From assembly GCF_000222485.1 (NCBI RefSeq), contig NC_015914.1:2490501-2554500 (forward strand): a stretch of 64,000 nt of DNA, written 5' to 3'. Below are positions 45,563 to 53,944 of the stretch, in pieces. The position numbers and the translations under genes were made by a program. The notes under the pieces are model-generated. The model made no database searches and was not told the DNA's origin. It saw only the letters and a list, made by a program, of their open reading frames with translations. How positions within the stretch are numbered: the stretch's first letter is position 1; every line of letters begins with the position of its first letter. The stretch is from Cyclobacterium marinum DSM 745 (GTDB lineage Bacteria; Bacteroidota; Bacteroidia; Cytophagales; Cyclobacteriaceae).

Positions 45563-48163
45563 ATGGGCAAGACGAAAGCCAAGGAAACCCCTTTAATGAA
45601 ACAATACAATGCCATCAAGGCAAAGCACCCCGGAGCTATTTTGCTTTTTAGGGTAGGGGATTTTTATGAAACCTTTGGAGAAGACGCAGTTAAGGCAAGC
45701 AAGATCCTTGACATCGTCTTGACTAAAAGGGCCAATGGCTCTGCTTCTCATATAGAGTTGGCAGGGTTTCCACATCATTCGCTGGATACTTACCTTCCTA
45801 AGTTGATCAGGGCAGGGAATAGAGTAGCCATTTGTGACCAACTGGAGGATCCCAAGGAGGTAAAAGGGATTGTAAAGCGAGGGGTTACAGAGCTGGTGAC
45901 TCCGGGTCTTGCTTACAATGACAATGTACTTGATAAACGAAGAAACAATTTTTTAGCCAGTATTCAATTTGGAAAAGACCGGCTGGGGATTGCGTTTTTA
46001 GATCTCTCCACCGGGGAATTTATGTGTGCCGAAGGACATCAATCTTATATAGAAAAGCTTCTACAGAGCTTCAATCCTTCGGAGGTTATCTATTCCAAAG
46101 CTGCTAAGGGAGCTGCTGGAACTTTGTTAAAAAATGATTTTCATACTTTTCATTGCGAGGATTGGGTTTTTCAGCCTGCCTATACCTATGAAAAACTTAC
46201 CAATCACTTTGAGACCAATAACCTTAAAGGGTTTGGGGTGGAAAACATGGAGCTGGGCATTACTGCGGCAGGTGCCATTCTGTATTATTTGGAAGAGACG
46301 GAACACAAGCAAGTCAAACATATTGTTTCCATCTCTCGGATTGCAGAAGAAAAATACGTGTGGTTGGATAAATTTACCATAAGAAATTTAGAGTTGGTAT
46401 ATCCTCAACAAGAGGGAGGGGTGCCGCTTATCCAGATTTTGGATCGTACTCAGACTCCTATGGGGAGCCGAATGATGAAAAAGTGGTTGGTATTACCGCT
46501 TAAGGAGAAGGCATTGATTGTGGAAAGGCAAAAATCAGTAAACTTTTTCTATGAAAATTCAGAGTTGAGGGAAGAGCTTTTCTCTCACCTCAAGCATGTT
46601 GGTGACCTGGAGCGATTGATTTCCAAAGTGGCTGTTGGCAGGATCAATCCCAGGGAAATGAACCATCTCAAAAAAGCCCTCAATTATACGTTACCAATCA
46701 AGGAACTGCTGAAGACCCAGCAAAATGGCGCTTTAAAAAAACTGTCCGACCAACTTAATTCTTGTTCTTATTTGTTGGAGAAAATTGACAAAGAGCTTTT
46801 GGAGGATGCGCCCATGCTGACTCATCAAGGAGGGATCATAAAAAATGGTGTGGATTCGGATTTGGATGAATACAGGAAATTGGCCAATTCAGGAAAGGAT
46901 TACCTCGTTCAGATTCAGCAAAGAGAAGTGCAACGTACTGGGATTACCTCCTTGAAAGTAGCTTTCAATAAAGTGTTTGGCTATTATTTGGAGGTGAGCA
47001 ATACGCATAAAGACAAGGTGCCACCGGAATGGATACGAAAACAAACCCTAGTGAATGCCGAAAGGTACATTACAGAGGAGTTAAAGGAGTATGAAGAAAA
47101 GATCCTGCATGCAGAGGAAAGGTTGATTGCTTTGGAGCAAAAGTATTTTCAACTTTTGGTGCAGGATGCAGGGGATTATGTAGAACAAATCCAGCAAAAT
47201 GCAAGGGTACTCGCTACCTTGGATTGCCTGTTGAGTTTTGCGGAGGTGGCTTCAGAGAACAAATATTGTGCTCCAAAAATTGCCGACTCAGATGCCATTG
47301 AAATAAAGGATGGTCGGCATCCTGTGATTGAAAAACAACTAGCGATAGGAGAGGATTATGTGCCCAATGACATCTACCTGGATAATTCCAGTCAGCAGGT
47401 AATTATCATTACCGGGCCCAATATGGCAGGTAAGTCCGCTTTGCTTCGGCAAACGGCGCTGATTGTGTTGATGGCACAAATGGGTAGTTTTGTTCCGGCT
47501 TCATTTGCTCGTGTGGGAATAGTTGATAAGGTATTTACTAGGGTCGGTGCCTCCGATAATCTTTCAAAGGGAGAGTCAACTTTTATGGTGGAAATGACAG
47601 AGACAGCCAGTATTTTAAATAATCTTTCTGACCGTAGTCTGGTGCTTATGGATGAAATTGGGCGCGGTACTTCAACTTATGATGGTATTTCCATAGCATG
47701 GTCTATTGTGGAATATTTACACAATCACCCCAAATGCAAAGCCAAAACATTATTTGCTACCCATTACCATGAACTGAATCAGCTGGCCAACGATTTCCCT
47801 AAAGTGAAAAATTTCAATGTGGCGGTAAAAGAGTTGGGGAATAAAGTGGTATTTATGCGAAAGCTTCAAAAGGGAGGCAGTGAGCATAGTTTTGGTATTC
47901 ACGTGGCCCAGATGGCCGGAATGCCTAACCCTGTTGTTTTGCGAGCTGCCGAGATAATGAAGTTTCTTGAGAAGGACAAGCAGCTACAACAGCACAAAGA
48001 GAACATCAAAGATATACCAAAGAACAATTACCAATTGAGTATGTTTGAACTGGATCCAAAATTTAAAAAAGCCCAGGAGTTGTTGGAGGCATTGGACATC
48101 AATACCATTTCCCCGGTGGAGGCATTGCTTAAATTAAATGAGGTTAAAAAGATGCTGGAATAA
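45563..48163 (+). CDS. mutS: DNA mismatch repair ATPase MutS
   Basis: The 866-residue protein recognises mismatches and starts repair with MutL. The mismatch wedge is in RVGDFYETFG (Phe-x-Glu, near residue 34). The ATPase has the Walker A GPNMAGKSALLRQ near residue 620, the Walker B LVLMDEIGRGTSTYDG and ATHYHELNQL. The C-terminal helices (KDIPKNNYQLSMFE) are those needed for dimer-tetramer contact. It is complete and has no disrupting change. Confidence 0.98.
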   Translation: MGKTKAKETPLMKQYNAIKAKHPGAILLFRVGDFYETFGEDAVKASKILDIVLTKRANGSASHIELAGFPHHSLDTYLPKLIRAGNRVAICDQLEDPKEVKGIVKRGVTELVTPGLAYNDNVLDKRRNNFLASIQFGKDRLGIAFLDLSTGEFMCAEGHQSYIEKLLQSFNPSEVIYSKAAKGAAGTLLKNDFHTFHCEDWVFQPAYTYEKLTNHFETNNLKGFGVENMELGITAAGAILYYLEETEHKQVKHIVSISRIAEEKYVWLDKFTIRNLELVYPQQEGGVPLIQILDRTQTPMGSRMMKKWLVLPLKEKALIVERQKSVNFFYENSELREELFSHLKHVGDLERLISKVAVGRINPREMNHLKKALNYTLPIKELLKTQQNGALKKLSDQLNSCSYLLEKIDKELLEDAPMLTHQGGIIKNGVDSDLDEYRKLANSGKDYLVQIQQREVQRTGITSLKVAFNKVFGYYLEVSNTHKDKVPPEWIRKQTLVNAERYITEELKEYEEKILHAEERLIALEQKYFQLLVQDAGDYVEQIQQNARVLATLDCLLSFAEVASENKYCAPKIADSDAIEIKDGRHPVIEKQLAIGEDYVPNDIYLDNSSQQVIIITGPNMAGKSALLRQTALIVLMAQMGSFVPASFARVGIVDKVFTRVGASDNLSKGESTFMVEMTETASILNNLSDRSLVLMDEIGRGTSTYDGISIAWSIVEYLHNHPKCKAKTLFATHYHELNQLANDFPKVKNFNVAVKELGNKVVFMRKLQKGGSEHSFGIHVAQMAGMPNPVVLRAAEIMKFLEKDKQLQQHKENIKDIPKNNYQLSMFELDPKFKKAQELLEALDINTISPVEALLKLNEVKKMLE

Positions 48164-48221
48164 TTTATCAGCTTTATTGTCAGGGGAGTAGCAATAAGTT
48201 GATAAAAATTTCTTTCGGATT

Positions 48222-48252
48222 ATTGGACTTTAAAAATTAAGGCGTAAATTTG
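48222..48252 (+). promoter_or_regulatory. Promoter of the tRNA-Gly gene
   Basis: ATTG, a 19-bp spacer and TAAATTTG (48245-48252) fit the consensus, 46 bp before the tRNA. Confidence 0.7.
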
Positions 48253-48298
48253 CATTCACAATCGCGGAAATAAACGTTTTTCTGTGTGAAAGTAACAA

Positions 48299-48371
<73 letters not shown>

Positions 48372-48374
48372 CAC

Positions 48375-48400
48375 ATAAAGCCCTTGAAGAAGGGCTTTAT
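48375..48400 (+). terminator. Terminator-like hairpin after tRNA-Gly
   Basis: ATAAAGCCCTT pairs with AAGGGCTTTAT around GAAG, directly behind the tRNA. The T-run is short, so termination may be partial and tRNA-Leu could share the transcript. Confidence 0.7.
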
Positions 48401-48463
48401 TATTTAGATGGCAATTATAGTGGAATTGATTTTGCTTTTTCTATATTAGTTGTCGCTAATGTT

Positions 48464-48547
48464 GCCGGGATGGTGGAACTGGTAGACACGCAAGACTTAA
48501 AATCTTGTGACCTCACGGTCGTGCGGGTTCGATTCCCGCTCCTGGTA
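48464..48547 (+). tRNA. tRNA-Leu(TAA)
   Basis: An 84-nt class II tRNA with a long variable arm (TGACCTCACGGTCG). The anticodon arm CAAGA-CTTAAAA-TCTTG gives anticodon TAA. The acceptor stem GCCGGGA/TCCTGGT contains two G-U pairs. Confidence 0.95.
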
Positions 48548-48574
48548 CACGGTTTGTTCTGTTAGGCAAACATG

Positions 48575-48608
48575 AAAAAGCCGCTTAAATTTATTTTAAG
48601 CGGCTTTT
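48575..48608 (+). terminator. Terminator after tRNA-Leu
   Basis: AAAAAGCCGCTTAAA pairs with TTTAAGCGGCTTTT. It lies between tRNA-Leu and the convergent propeller gene and can serve both. Confidence 0.85.
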
Positions 48609-48630
48609 CTTTTAGGTGGTTTTTAGATTT

Positions 48631-50787
48631 TTACTCCCAGTACCCATTATACCTCCCCATCCAGTAAGCCACGAGGTAATAGGTGCCACTTACTTCAGTT
48701 TTTCCACCTCCGCTAATGTTTAATTGTTTTGGGTTGGTGTTCCATCTAAAGGCATTGCCTTCAGGAGAAGGGATGGCGGTGTAAGCTTGTGGGCTTCTTC
48801 CTCTGCCGGGAAATTCATCTACCCTTAGGTCCCAGCGATGGCTGTTGTCGATAGACCAGGTAATCATGTCCAAAGGAAAAGTCTTGATTTCTCGCAAGGC
48901 GATGTTTAAATCCTTGTCCTCCTTTAATAAAGCGCTGGCAAAAACATTCCAAACAGGCATATTGTCTGTTTTTACCGCTTTCCATGATCTTTGAAGGCTC
49001 TGTAAGTAAAGCGGGTAGTTGGGGTCTTCTTTAGGTGTGTATTTGAGTAAGTTGTAATAAGGGAAGAAATTTAATATGTCATCAGAATGGCTGATATCAA
49101 AGGGATCAGTCATCTTGGCCTGTAATGCATTTTGGGCATAGCCTTCTTTTTCTACGAGGTGTTGATAAACCTTTTTGTATTTGGCCTTTCCGGTGAAATG
49201 ATAGGCTGTTTGTAAAGATGAAAGGATCTGCAATGAATTCAAACCTTTTTCGTAATACCAATTGGAAGATCTGTTTAGTGAGTCGGGAGTCCAAATGGCC
49301 CATCTGGTAGGTTTTCCATCGTAATCGATTAATTGTAGGTCATTGTCTACAATATGGCTAACAATTCTGTCGATCAAGTCTACTACCTTCTTTTTGTCCG
49401 CCTCATCAGCTACCAGATCATGGTAGAGCGCCATTGAAAATAAATGGCCGACAATCTCATCGGAGCTGGTATCGTCCAGCCATTGCCATTCTCCATCCGG
49501 CGATGGATGCCAGTTTTTAGGATGAGGAGACCTTGACGGAGCCAATAGATCTTCTGATCTTACATAAGATCGGGCGGGATATCCTGGTATTCCGGTAACT
49601 GTCTCCAATCTTTCTAGGGCTTCAAAGGTTCGTTTTGCTTTGGCTTTTGCATCTTCGCTTTTGGTGACGCCATATCTGAATGATTCGGCAATGAGGTAAC
49701 AGGATGTCCATAGGCCGTCATTGTCTTGGTTTTCTAAAAAACTACTGTTGATGTCTCCCGCGATGGCTAATTTAGACCTGTTGATGATGCCTATCCGGTT
49801 ATGTCTTTTTTCGATGATGTCTTCAATTCTATTTGCCTTTTGTTCCAGAGTCATGGCTTTTAATCCGATCTCTGAGATGCCATTGGGTGTTGCTACCCAT
49901 ACTTTTCCGGGTTCAATGGGTAGGATGTCGTTGATTTGGTCATCTGCCAACCATCTTTTGCTGGTGTAATATCTCCAGTTTTTGCCCTTGCGGATCAAGC
50001 CTTTAGGAGTGCCTATCCATAGCAAACTGTCTGTTTCAAGTATTGTTGTGGCAGGGCCATATGGTAGCCCATCTGCACCTCTTTTGAGCCAGTGGTTACC
50101 ATCTGAGGCGAGAGCAGCAATCGCTTTAGGGGAGCTAAATAAGATGTCCTTTCCGTTCATTCCTGTGGTGACAGTCAGGTATTGGCTATCATGTCCAAGC
50201 GCTAGACCTATTTTGTCGATGTCTAGCCATTCAGCTATTTTTTTCTGCCAGAGTCCTTCGTCTGAAGCAATCCAAACGGTGCCATCACTGTCCTGTGTGA
50301 TGGCGTTGATTTTTATTTCGGGGAAAGAAAGGTCTTTTTCCCATGAGCCATTCCATATGTACAAGCCGTTGGTAGTTCCTGCCAATAGGGAGTTGTTGTC
50401 TGTCCAAAGCGTGGCAGTAATGGCTTGGCTTCCATGAGTGCGTGGAGGGTTTGGGATTCTTTCTCCTTTTTCAGACCAAATCGTCTTATCGTTGTTCATC
50501 CAAACGGTTTGTGATTGATCAGTGCTGGCATTGATAATTCCTGAGACAAAAGGTTTACCTGTCCACTTTTCGCTTTGGTAATAAAATATGCCATGTGAGG
50601 TGATGGCTTTGATGGTGTCTTGGATTTTAAACAATTTAACGACGTCTAGTCCTGCTTGTGGAGGAAGTGTGATGCTTTTGCTAACTTCTTGGTAATATTC
50701 TCCAGAATGTAGCTTCTGAGAATAGGTGGTGTAGGTGCCAAAGCATTGGATGAATAATTGAAAAATGATAAATTTTAATATTTTCAT
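48631..50787 (-). CDS. Secreted propeller protein fused to an alpha-helical toroid-like domain
   Basis: The 718-residue protein has a signal peptide (IIFQLFIQCFGTYTTYS). Residues about 50-320 carry repeats of the type LWIGTPKGLIRKG, VWVATPNGISEI and VWIASDEGLWQK, as in two-component-regulator propellers. No histidine kinase or DNA-binding part follows. Residues about 340-690 are helical and contain NDGLWTSCYLIAESFRYG, SSDEIVGHLFSMALYHDL and YYEKGLNSLQILSSLQTAYHFTGK, resembling alpha/alpha-toroid enzymes such as some lyases or glycosidases. No catalytic motif is sure. A degenerate piece of a similar gene lies at 53231-53293. Confidence 0.7.
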   Translation of the reverse strand: MKILKFIIFQLFIQCFGTYTTYSQKLHSGEYYQEVSKSITLPPQAGLDVVKLFKIQDTIKAITSHGIFYYQSEKWTGKPFVSGIINASTDQSQTVWMNNDKTIWSEKGERIPNPPRTHGSQAITATLWTDNNSLLAGTTNGLYIWNGSWEKDLSFPEIKINAITQDSDGTVWIASDEGLWQKKIAEWLDIDKIGLALGHDSQYLTVTTGMNGKDILFSSPKAIAALASDGNHWLKRGADGLPYGPATTILETDSLLWIGTPKGLIRKGKNWRYYTSKRWLADDQINDILPIEPGKVWVATPNGISEIGLKAMTLEQKANRIEDIIEKRHNRIGIINRSKLAIAGDINSSFLENQDNDGLWTSCYLIAESFRYGVTKSEDAKAKAKRTFEALERLETVTGIPGYPARSYVRSEDLLAPSRSPHPKNWHPSPDGEWQWLDDTSSDEIVGHLFSMALYHDLVADEADKKKVVDLIDRIVSHIVDNDLQLIDYDGKPTRWAIWTPDSLNRSSNWYYEKGLNSLQILSSLQTAYHFTGKAKYKKVYQHLVEKEGYAQNALQAKMTDPFDISHSDDILNFFPYYNLLKYTPKEDPNYPLYLQSLQRSWKAVKTDNMPVWNVFASALLKEDKDLNIALREIKTFPLDMITWSIDNSHRWDLRVDEFPGRGRSPQAYTAIPSPEGNAFRWNTNPKQLNISGGGKTEVSGTYYLVAYWMGRYNGYWE

Positions 50788-51103
50788 TTTAGGGGTTTCT
50801 ATTTTTATGGTGAGAGGTGATAAGCTGAAAGTTTTTTTTGTGCTGAATAGCTAAACTCTTGATATACTACTGATAGGGATAAAAATTAGGCTATTTTTTT
50901 ATTTAATAAAAGGTCTTAGATTTGTTAAATAAATAAGTTGTTAAAGTCTATTTTTATTAATATTACCTTAAATTATATTAATTTAAGGAACGGCTTTATT
51001 GGGATGAATTGCTTTTCTGAAGAATTGTTACTCAGTCATTCTAAGAGTCTTGGTATTTTTTTGAGGATATTAAAAATATAGGTGTGCATTCAATTACCTT
51101 TTT
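50788..51103. other. Intergenic region between divergent genes, 316 bp
   Basis: Very AT-rich divergent spacer between the propeller gene and the histidine kinase gene. No promoter box with both elements, no hairpin and no open frame could be supported. Confidence 0.45.
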
Positions 51104-52384
51104 ATGACTAATCTGCTGAATACTGCCACTACTGAATGCTTATGGAAACAAAAGCAATTGCTCTTGCTTAAAGAGGGGGCGATTAAGGCTGTTTTGATAG
51201 GTCTTTTTTCATATTGTTTATTAGGGACCTTGACCTTAATGTACTACAATACAGAAATGATTGTATCTCCATATATTTTCATAAGTATAATTACACCATT
51301 AATTCTTCTTGTTTCTTGGTTTACTGCTAACAAACTAAAAAACCCATTTATTCTGGCCTATGGCAATTCGATTGGGCTTATTTCATGTAATGCTGTGATT
51401 ACGTCCATGACTTTGAGTGAAAGGTCTTTAGGTCCGTTGATACTTTCAAATATCCCTATTTTTATCATTCCTGCCTTATTTCTTGTTTGGAAGAGCAAGC
51501 ATATGATGGTTTTACTTATTTATGGTTTGTTGATTAATTTTGTTCTTTTTGAGTTGCTCAGTTCTTTTTCCGCAAATGATATTCTTCGATGGTGGCCGAT
51601 TGCAGTCGCGATTTGTATAAGCGCCTATTTTTTGGTAGAAAATAAATACAATGGGGCTAAGGGTTATTTCATGCTCAATCAGAATTTAAAAAATAAGCAA
51701 AAGGAATTGGAAGCCGAAATTGATACAAAAAATAAGCTATTTTCAATTATAGCGCATGACCTGCGTAATCCAATTGGTAATCTTTATACCTTGTTGGAGT
51801 TTGCCAGTGAGTACAGTGTGCAAGGTGATAAAGAAAACCTTGATACTTTTTTGAAGGTTGCGAAAGCCTCTTCAAAAAGTTCTTTTGAGCTATTGGATAA
51901 CTTGTTGAAATGGGCTCAGAATCAGTTGAATGCGATTAAGGTTGAGCTATTAGAGGTGGGTCTGCTAGAGAAAGCAGAGAAAGTGATCGGAATTTATGCC
52001 AGTCAAATAAAGGAGAAGCAATTGGAAATTAAAACTCAAATTAAAAAAGGGGATAGGGTTTTGGCTGACAAGCCGGTACTGCAGACTGTTATCAGAAATA
52101 TTATGTCTAACGCGATCAAATTTTCGCCTCAAAAAGGGGTTATTATTATTCATTATGCAGACAAAGTTTTAAGTATAAAAGATCAAGGGAAAGGAATGAC
52201 CAAAGAAGAGGCAAAGACCTTGTTGGCCGGTAAATTCAATAAAAGTTCGATGGGAACCAGAGGGGAGAAAGGTACCGGATTGGGTCTTTCCTTAGCCAAT
52301 GATCTGATGCGAAAAATGGGAGGTGAACTCAGGGTGGAGAGTAGTCCAAATGAAGGGGCTTCTTTCCAGTTGGTTTTTAAATAA
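51104..52384 (+). CDS. Membrane-bound sensor histidine kinase
   Basis: 426 residues. The N-terminal half has about six transmembrane helices and no large periplasmic domain, followed by a short coiled coil (LNQNLKNKQKELEAEID). The HisKA dimerisation helix carries the phospho-His in IIAHDLRNPIGN (near residue 222). ATPase motifs are NIMSNAIKFS (N box), IKDQGKGM (G1) and GEKGTGLGLSLAND (G2). There is no response-regulator gene next to it, so it is an orphan kinase. The stimulus may be membrane-related, but is unknown. Confidence 0.92.
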   Translation: MTNLLNTATTECLWKQKQLLLLKEGAIKAVLIGLFSYCLLGTLTLMYYNTEMIVSPYIFISIITPLILLVSWFTANKLKNPFILAYGNSIGLISCNAVITSMTLSERSLGPLILSNIPIFIIPALFLVWKSKHMMVLLIYGLLINFVLFELLSSFSANDILRWWPIAVAICISAYFLVENKYNGAKGYFMLNQNLKNKQKELEAEIDTKNKLFSIIAHDLRNPIGNLYTLLEFASEYSVQGDKENLDTFLKVAKASSKSSFELLDNLLKWAQNQLNAIKVELLEVGLLEKAEKVIGIYASQIKEKQLEIKTQIKKGDRVLADKPVLQTVIRNIMSNAIKFSPQKGVIIIHYADKVLSIKDQGKGMTKEEAKTLLAGKFNKSSMGTRGEKGTGLGLSLANDLMRKMGGELRVESSPNEGASFQLVFK

Positions 52385-52497
52385 AAGCCAAATCAAGAAG
52401 TTTTTGAGGAGTAGTCCGGCAAAAAATAGTGTCCTTCTGCTAAAAGGAGTATTGTTTTTACATTATCTGATAGTGGGCTTTTGATGAGTTATCTACG

Positions 52498-52881
52498 TTA
52501 TGAAAAGGTTATATTGTCAAAAATATGCAATTCAACTGTGTTTCCATTGTCAATAAAATAACAATCAGCTAGGTTGTCAATAGGGAGTTTATCTTTTATT
52601 TCCTTGCTAAAGTGGCCAAGTTTCCCTCTTCCATGATTGTGGTAGGGAGGGCTGAAAAGAAACTTAAGGGTGTAATTAATAATGTCCTTTCTGGCCAATT
52701 CATTGGGCATTATTCGGTGGGTAATAAAGTAATTTGTCAAATGAGACCAAATTTTTTTTCGTGCAGATTCCTCTAATAGGGGAGGTAAGAATAGTCTGCT
52801 GGCTATTTTTTCACCATTAGGATCAGTCGAACCAAAAGGGTAATGGTGAATGTCTAAAAGGTCTGCGGTAACCAATTTCAT
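52498..52881 (-). CDS. Uncharacterised 127-residue protein
   Basis: I do not recognise this protein. It starts MKLVTADLLDIHHYPFGSTD and ends in a beta-rich tail (CYFIDNGNTVELHIFDNI). There is no signal peptide or membrane segment. The open frame is long relative to local AT content, with normal codon composition, which supports it being real. It is isolated next to the degenerate tRNA/GIY-YIG region. Confidence 0.5.
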   Translation of the reverse strand: MKLVTADLLDIHHYPFGSTDPNGEKIASRLFLPPLLEESARKKIWSHLTNYFITHRIMPNELARKDIINYTLKFLFSPPYHNHGRGKLGHFSKEIKDKLPIDNLADCYFIDNGNTVELHIFDNITFS

Positions 52882-53230
52882 ATTGTTGGACTTTTATTAC
52901 GGATTATTATTGATTCACTCCATTGGTTTATGGGGTGTTTGATTGAGAGATTGCCTAAGCCAGGCAGTGCTTATAACCAGTAAATGTAATAATTATATCA
53001 ATTTAAGTATGTTATGGTAAATATCAAATGGTAAAAGGTAAAAATAAATAAAAAAAATTATAAAAAAGTTCTTTAATCTCTGAGAATGTGAAGGGTATAT
53101 GATAGAAGTTAAGGGGGTGAAATATTTTATTTCACTTTAATTTTGCAAGTTGTACAAATTCTGATTTCGCCTTATTCAGTAGTAGAAGTTTTAACGGGTA
53201 TGTAATGGTTTGGCTAAGGAGGTCTATCGT
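52882..53230. other. Intergenic region upstream of a gene remnant
   Basis: About 350 bp of AT-rich sequence without a supported gene. Its right end borders the propeller-gene remnant, and part of it may be the decayed downstream portion of that remnant: the remnant frame stays open into it before a stop. Confidence 0.4.
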
Positions 53231-53293
53231 CTTTTCAGGCCAAATCGTTTTATTGTTGTATATCCAGACCATTTGTGAATTGTTGGCGGTAGC
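53231..53293 (-). pseudogene. Remnant of a propeller gene related to 48631-50787
   Basis: Translated on the minus strand this gives NNSQMVWIYNNKTIWPEK, close to DQSQTVWMNNDKTIWSEK of the intact propeller protein (coded around 50470-50530). Only about 20 residues align; what lies before and after differs. Its upstream side is joined at 53299 to the start of a truncated GIY-YIG gene, so this is a recombination junction. Confidence 0.65.
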
Positions 53294-53298
53294 ATGGG

Positions 53299-53325
53299 AT
53301 ACAATATGTATACAGAGTAATTCAT
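53299..53325 (-). pseudogene. GIY-YIG gene truncated after nine codons
   Basis: ATG plus eight codons (MNYSVYILY) are identical to the intact gene at 53437-53682; sequence identity stops at 53299, where the propeller remnant begins. It is the second, broken unit of the tRNA-Pro-associated element. Confidence 0.8.
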
Positions 53326-53391
53326 AAAAAATGCCAGACCGGATTAATCCCAGCCTGGCTTCTCGTCGGGGTGACAGGATTTGAACCTGCG
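53299..53391. repeat. 93-bp direct repeat, copy 1 (GIY-YIG start, terminator, tRNA-Pro 3' end)
   Basis: Identical to 53656-53748 (offset 357 bp). It covers the first GIY-YIG codons, the terminator hairpin and the T-arm/acceptor end of tRNA-Pro. Confidence 0.93.
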
Positions 53392-53419
53392 CCCCTCCTG
53401 ACTCCCGTCAGGATACGCT
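53366..53419 (-). pseudogene. Partial tRNA-Pro (A), 3' portion with swapped anticodon arm
   Basis: On the minus strand it begins AGCGTA (3' strand of the D-stem), then has TCCTGAC-GGGA-GTCAGGA where the intact tRNA has CTTGC-ATGGGGT-GCAAG, then an intact T-arm and acceptor end (CACCCCGA). The 5' acceptor strand is missing, so no cloverleaf can form. It lies between the intact GIY-YIG gene and the truncated one. Confidence 0.85.
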
Positions 53420-53436
53420 GTCTGGTTGTCTAATAA

Positions 53437-53682
53437 TTAATAATTTTGGATTCGTTCAAGATACCTTCGGCTTCCTAAATTTTTTATTTGACGTTCTTTT
53501 CGGACTGCATCGGAACGGTCATTAAAAAATTCGACATGAACTATTTCCCAAGGTATACCAGCTTTAGTAGATTTATTTCGGCCTGATTGATGTCGCTCAA
53601 AGCGCTCCAAATGGTTTTTACTTTGCCCCACGTAATACCGGTCAGTTGAATGCGAATACAATATGTATACAGAGTAATTCAT
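53437..53682 (-). CDS. GIY-YIG nuclease, tRNA-Pro-linked
   Basis: The 81-residue single-domain nuclease has VYILYSHSTDRYYVGQS (GIY...YIG equivalent, near residues 5-21), the metal-site Arg in LERFERHQSG and the Glu in DAVRKERQIKNLGSRRYL. Its ATG directly follows the T-run of the tRNA-Pro terminator, with no space for a promoter or ribosome-binding site. It is clearly related to, but diverged from, the five tRNA-Asn-linked copies. Stand-alone GIY-YIG proteins occur in many bacteria; a cutting target near tRNA genes is inferred from position only. Confidence 0.87.
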   Translation of the reverse strand: MNYSVYILYSHSTDRYYVGQSKNHLERFERHQSGRNKSTKAGIPWEIVHVEFFNDRSDAVRKERQIKNLGSRRYLERIQNY

Positions 53683-53748
53683 AAAAAATGCCAGACCGGA
53701 TTAATCCCAGCCTGGCTTCTCGTCGGGGTGACAGGATTTGAACCTGCG
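53656..53748. repeat. 93-bp direct repeat, copy 2
   Basis: Identical to 53299-53391; this copy belongs to the intact tRNA-Pro and the intact GIY-YIG gene. Confidence 0.93.
53684..53717 (-). terminator. Terminator hairpin of tRNA-Pro
   Basis: On the minus strand GCCAG-G-CTGG, loop GATTAAT, CCGG-T-CTGGC and a run of six T directly before the GIY-YIG ATG (53682). Confidence 0.8.
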
Positions 53749-53796
53749 ACCCCTTGCACCCCATGCAAGTACGCTACCGAGCTGCGCTACACCCCG
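53723..53796 (-). tRNA. tRNA-Pro(GGG)
   Basis: An intact 74-nt cloverleaf: acceptor CGGGGTG/CACCCCG with discriminator A, D-arm GCGCAGCTCGGTAGCGT, anticodon arm CTTGC-ATGGGGT-GCAAG with anticodon GGG, T-arm CGCAGGTTCAAATCCTG. It lies between two degenerate copies of itself. Confidence 0.94.
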
Positions 53797-53841
53797 AGAT
53801 TTATTTAATTGTTACTATTTTAATTTTAACGGGAGTTCGTT

Positions 53842-53896
53842 CAGGCGACCCTCCTGACCTTTGTCAGGATACGCTACCGAGCTGCGCCACACCCCG
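53842..53896 (-). pseudogene. Partial tRNA-Pro (B), 5' portion with swapped anticodon arm
   Basis: On the minus strand the 5' acceptor strand and D-arm (CGGGGTGTGGCGCAGCTCGG) are intact. The anticodon arm is replaced by TCCTGAC-AAAG-GTCAGGA (53852-53869), and the T-arm breaks off after GGGTCG into CCTGAACGAACTCCCG. It is 45 bp upstream of the intact tRNA-Pro and nearer to the promoter. Confidence 0.85.
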
Positions 53897-53936
53897 AGAT
53901 TGTTAATAATCCTTTTGATTGCTTTCAAAGGAATGG

Positions 53937-53944
53937 CAAATTTA
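53937..53944 (-). promoter_or_regulatory. -7 box of the tRNA-Pro locus
   Basis: TAAATTTG on the minus strand, 41 bp upstream of partial tRNA (B); the -33 element is poor. If used, the partial copy would be transcribed ahead of the intact tRNA-Pro. Confidence 0.5.
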
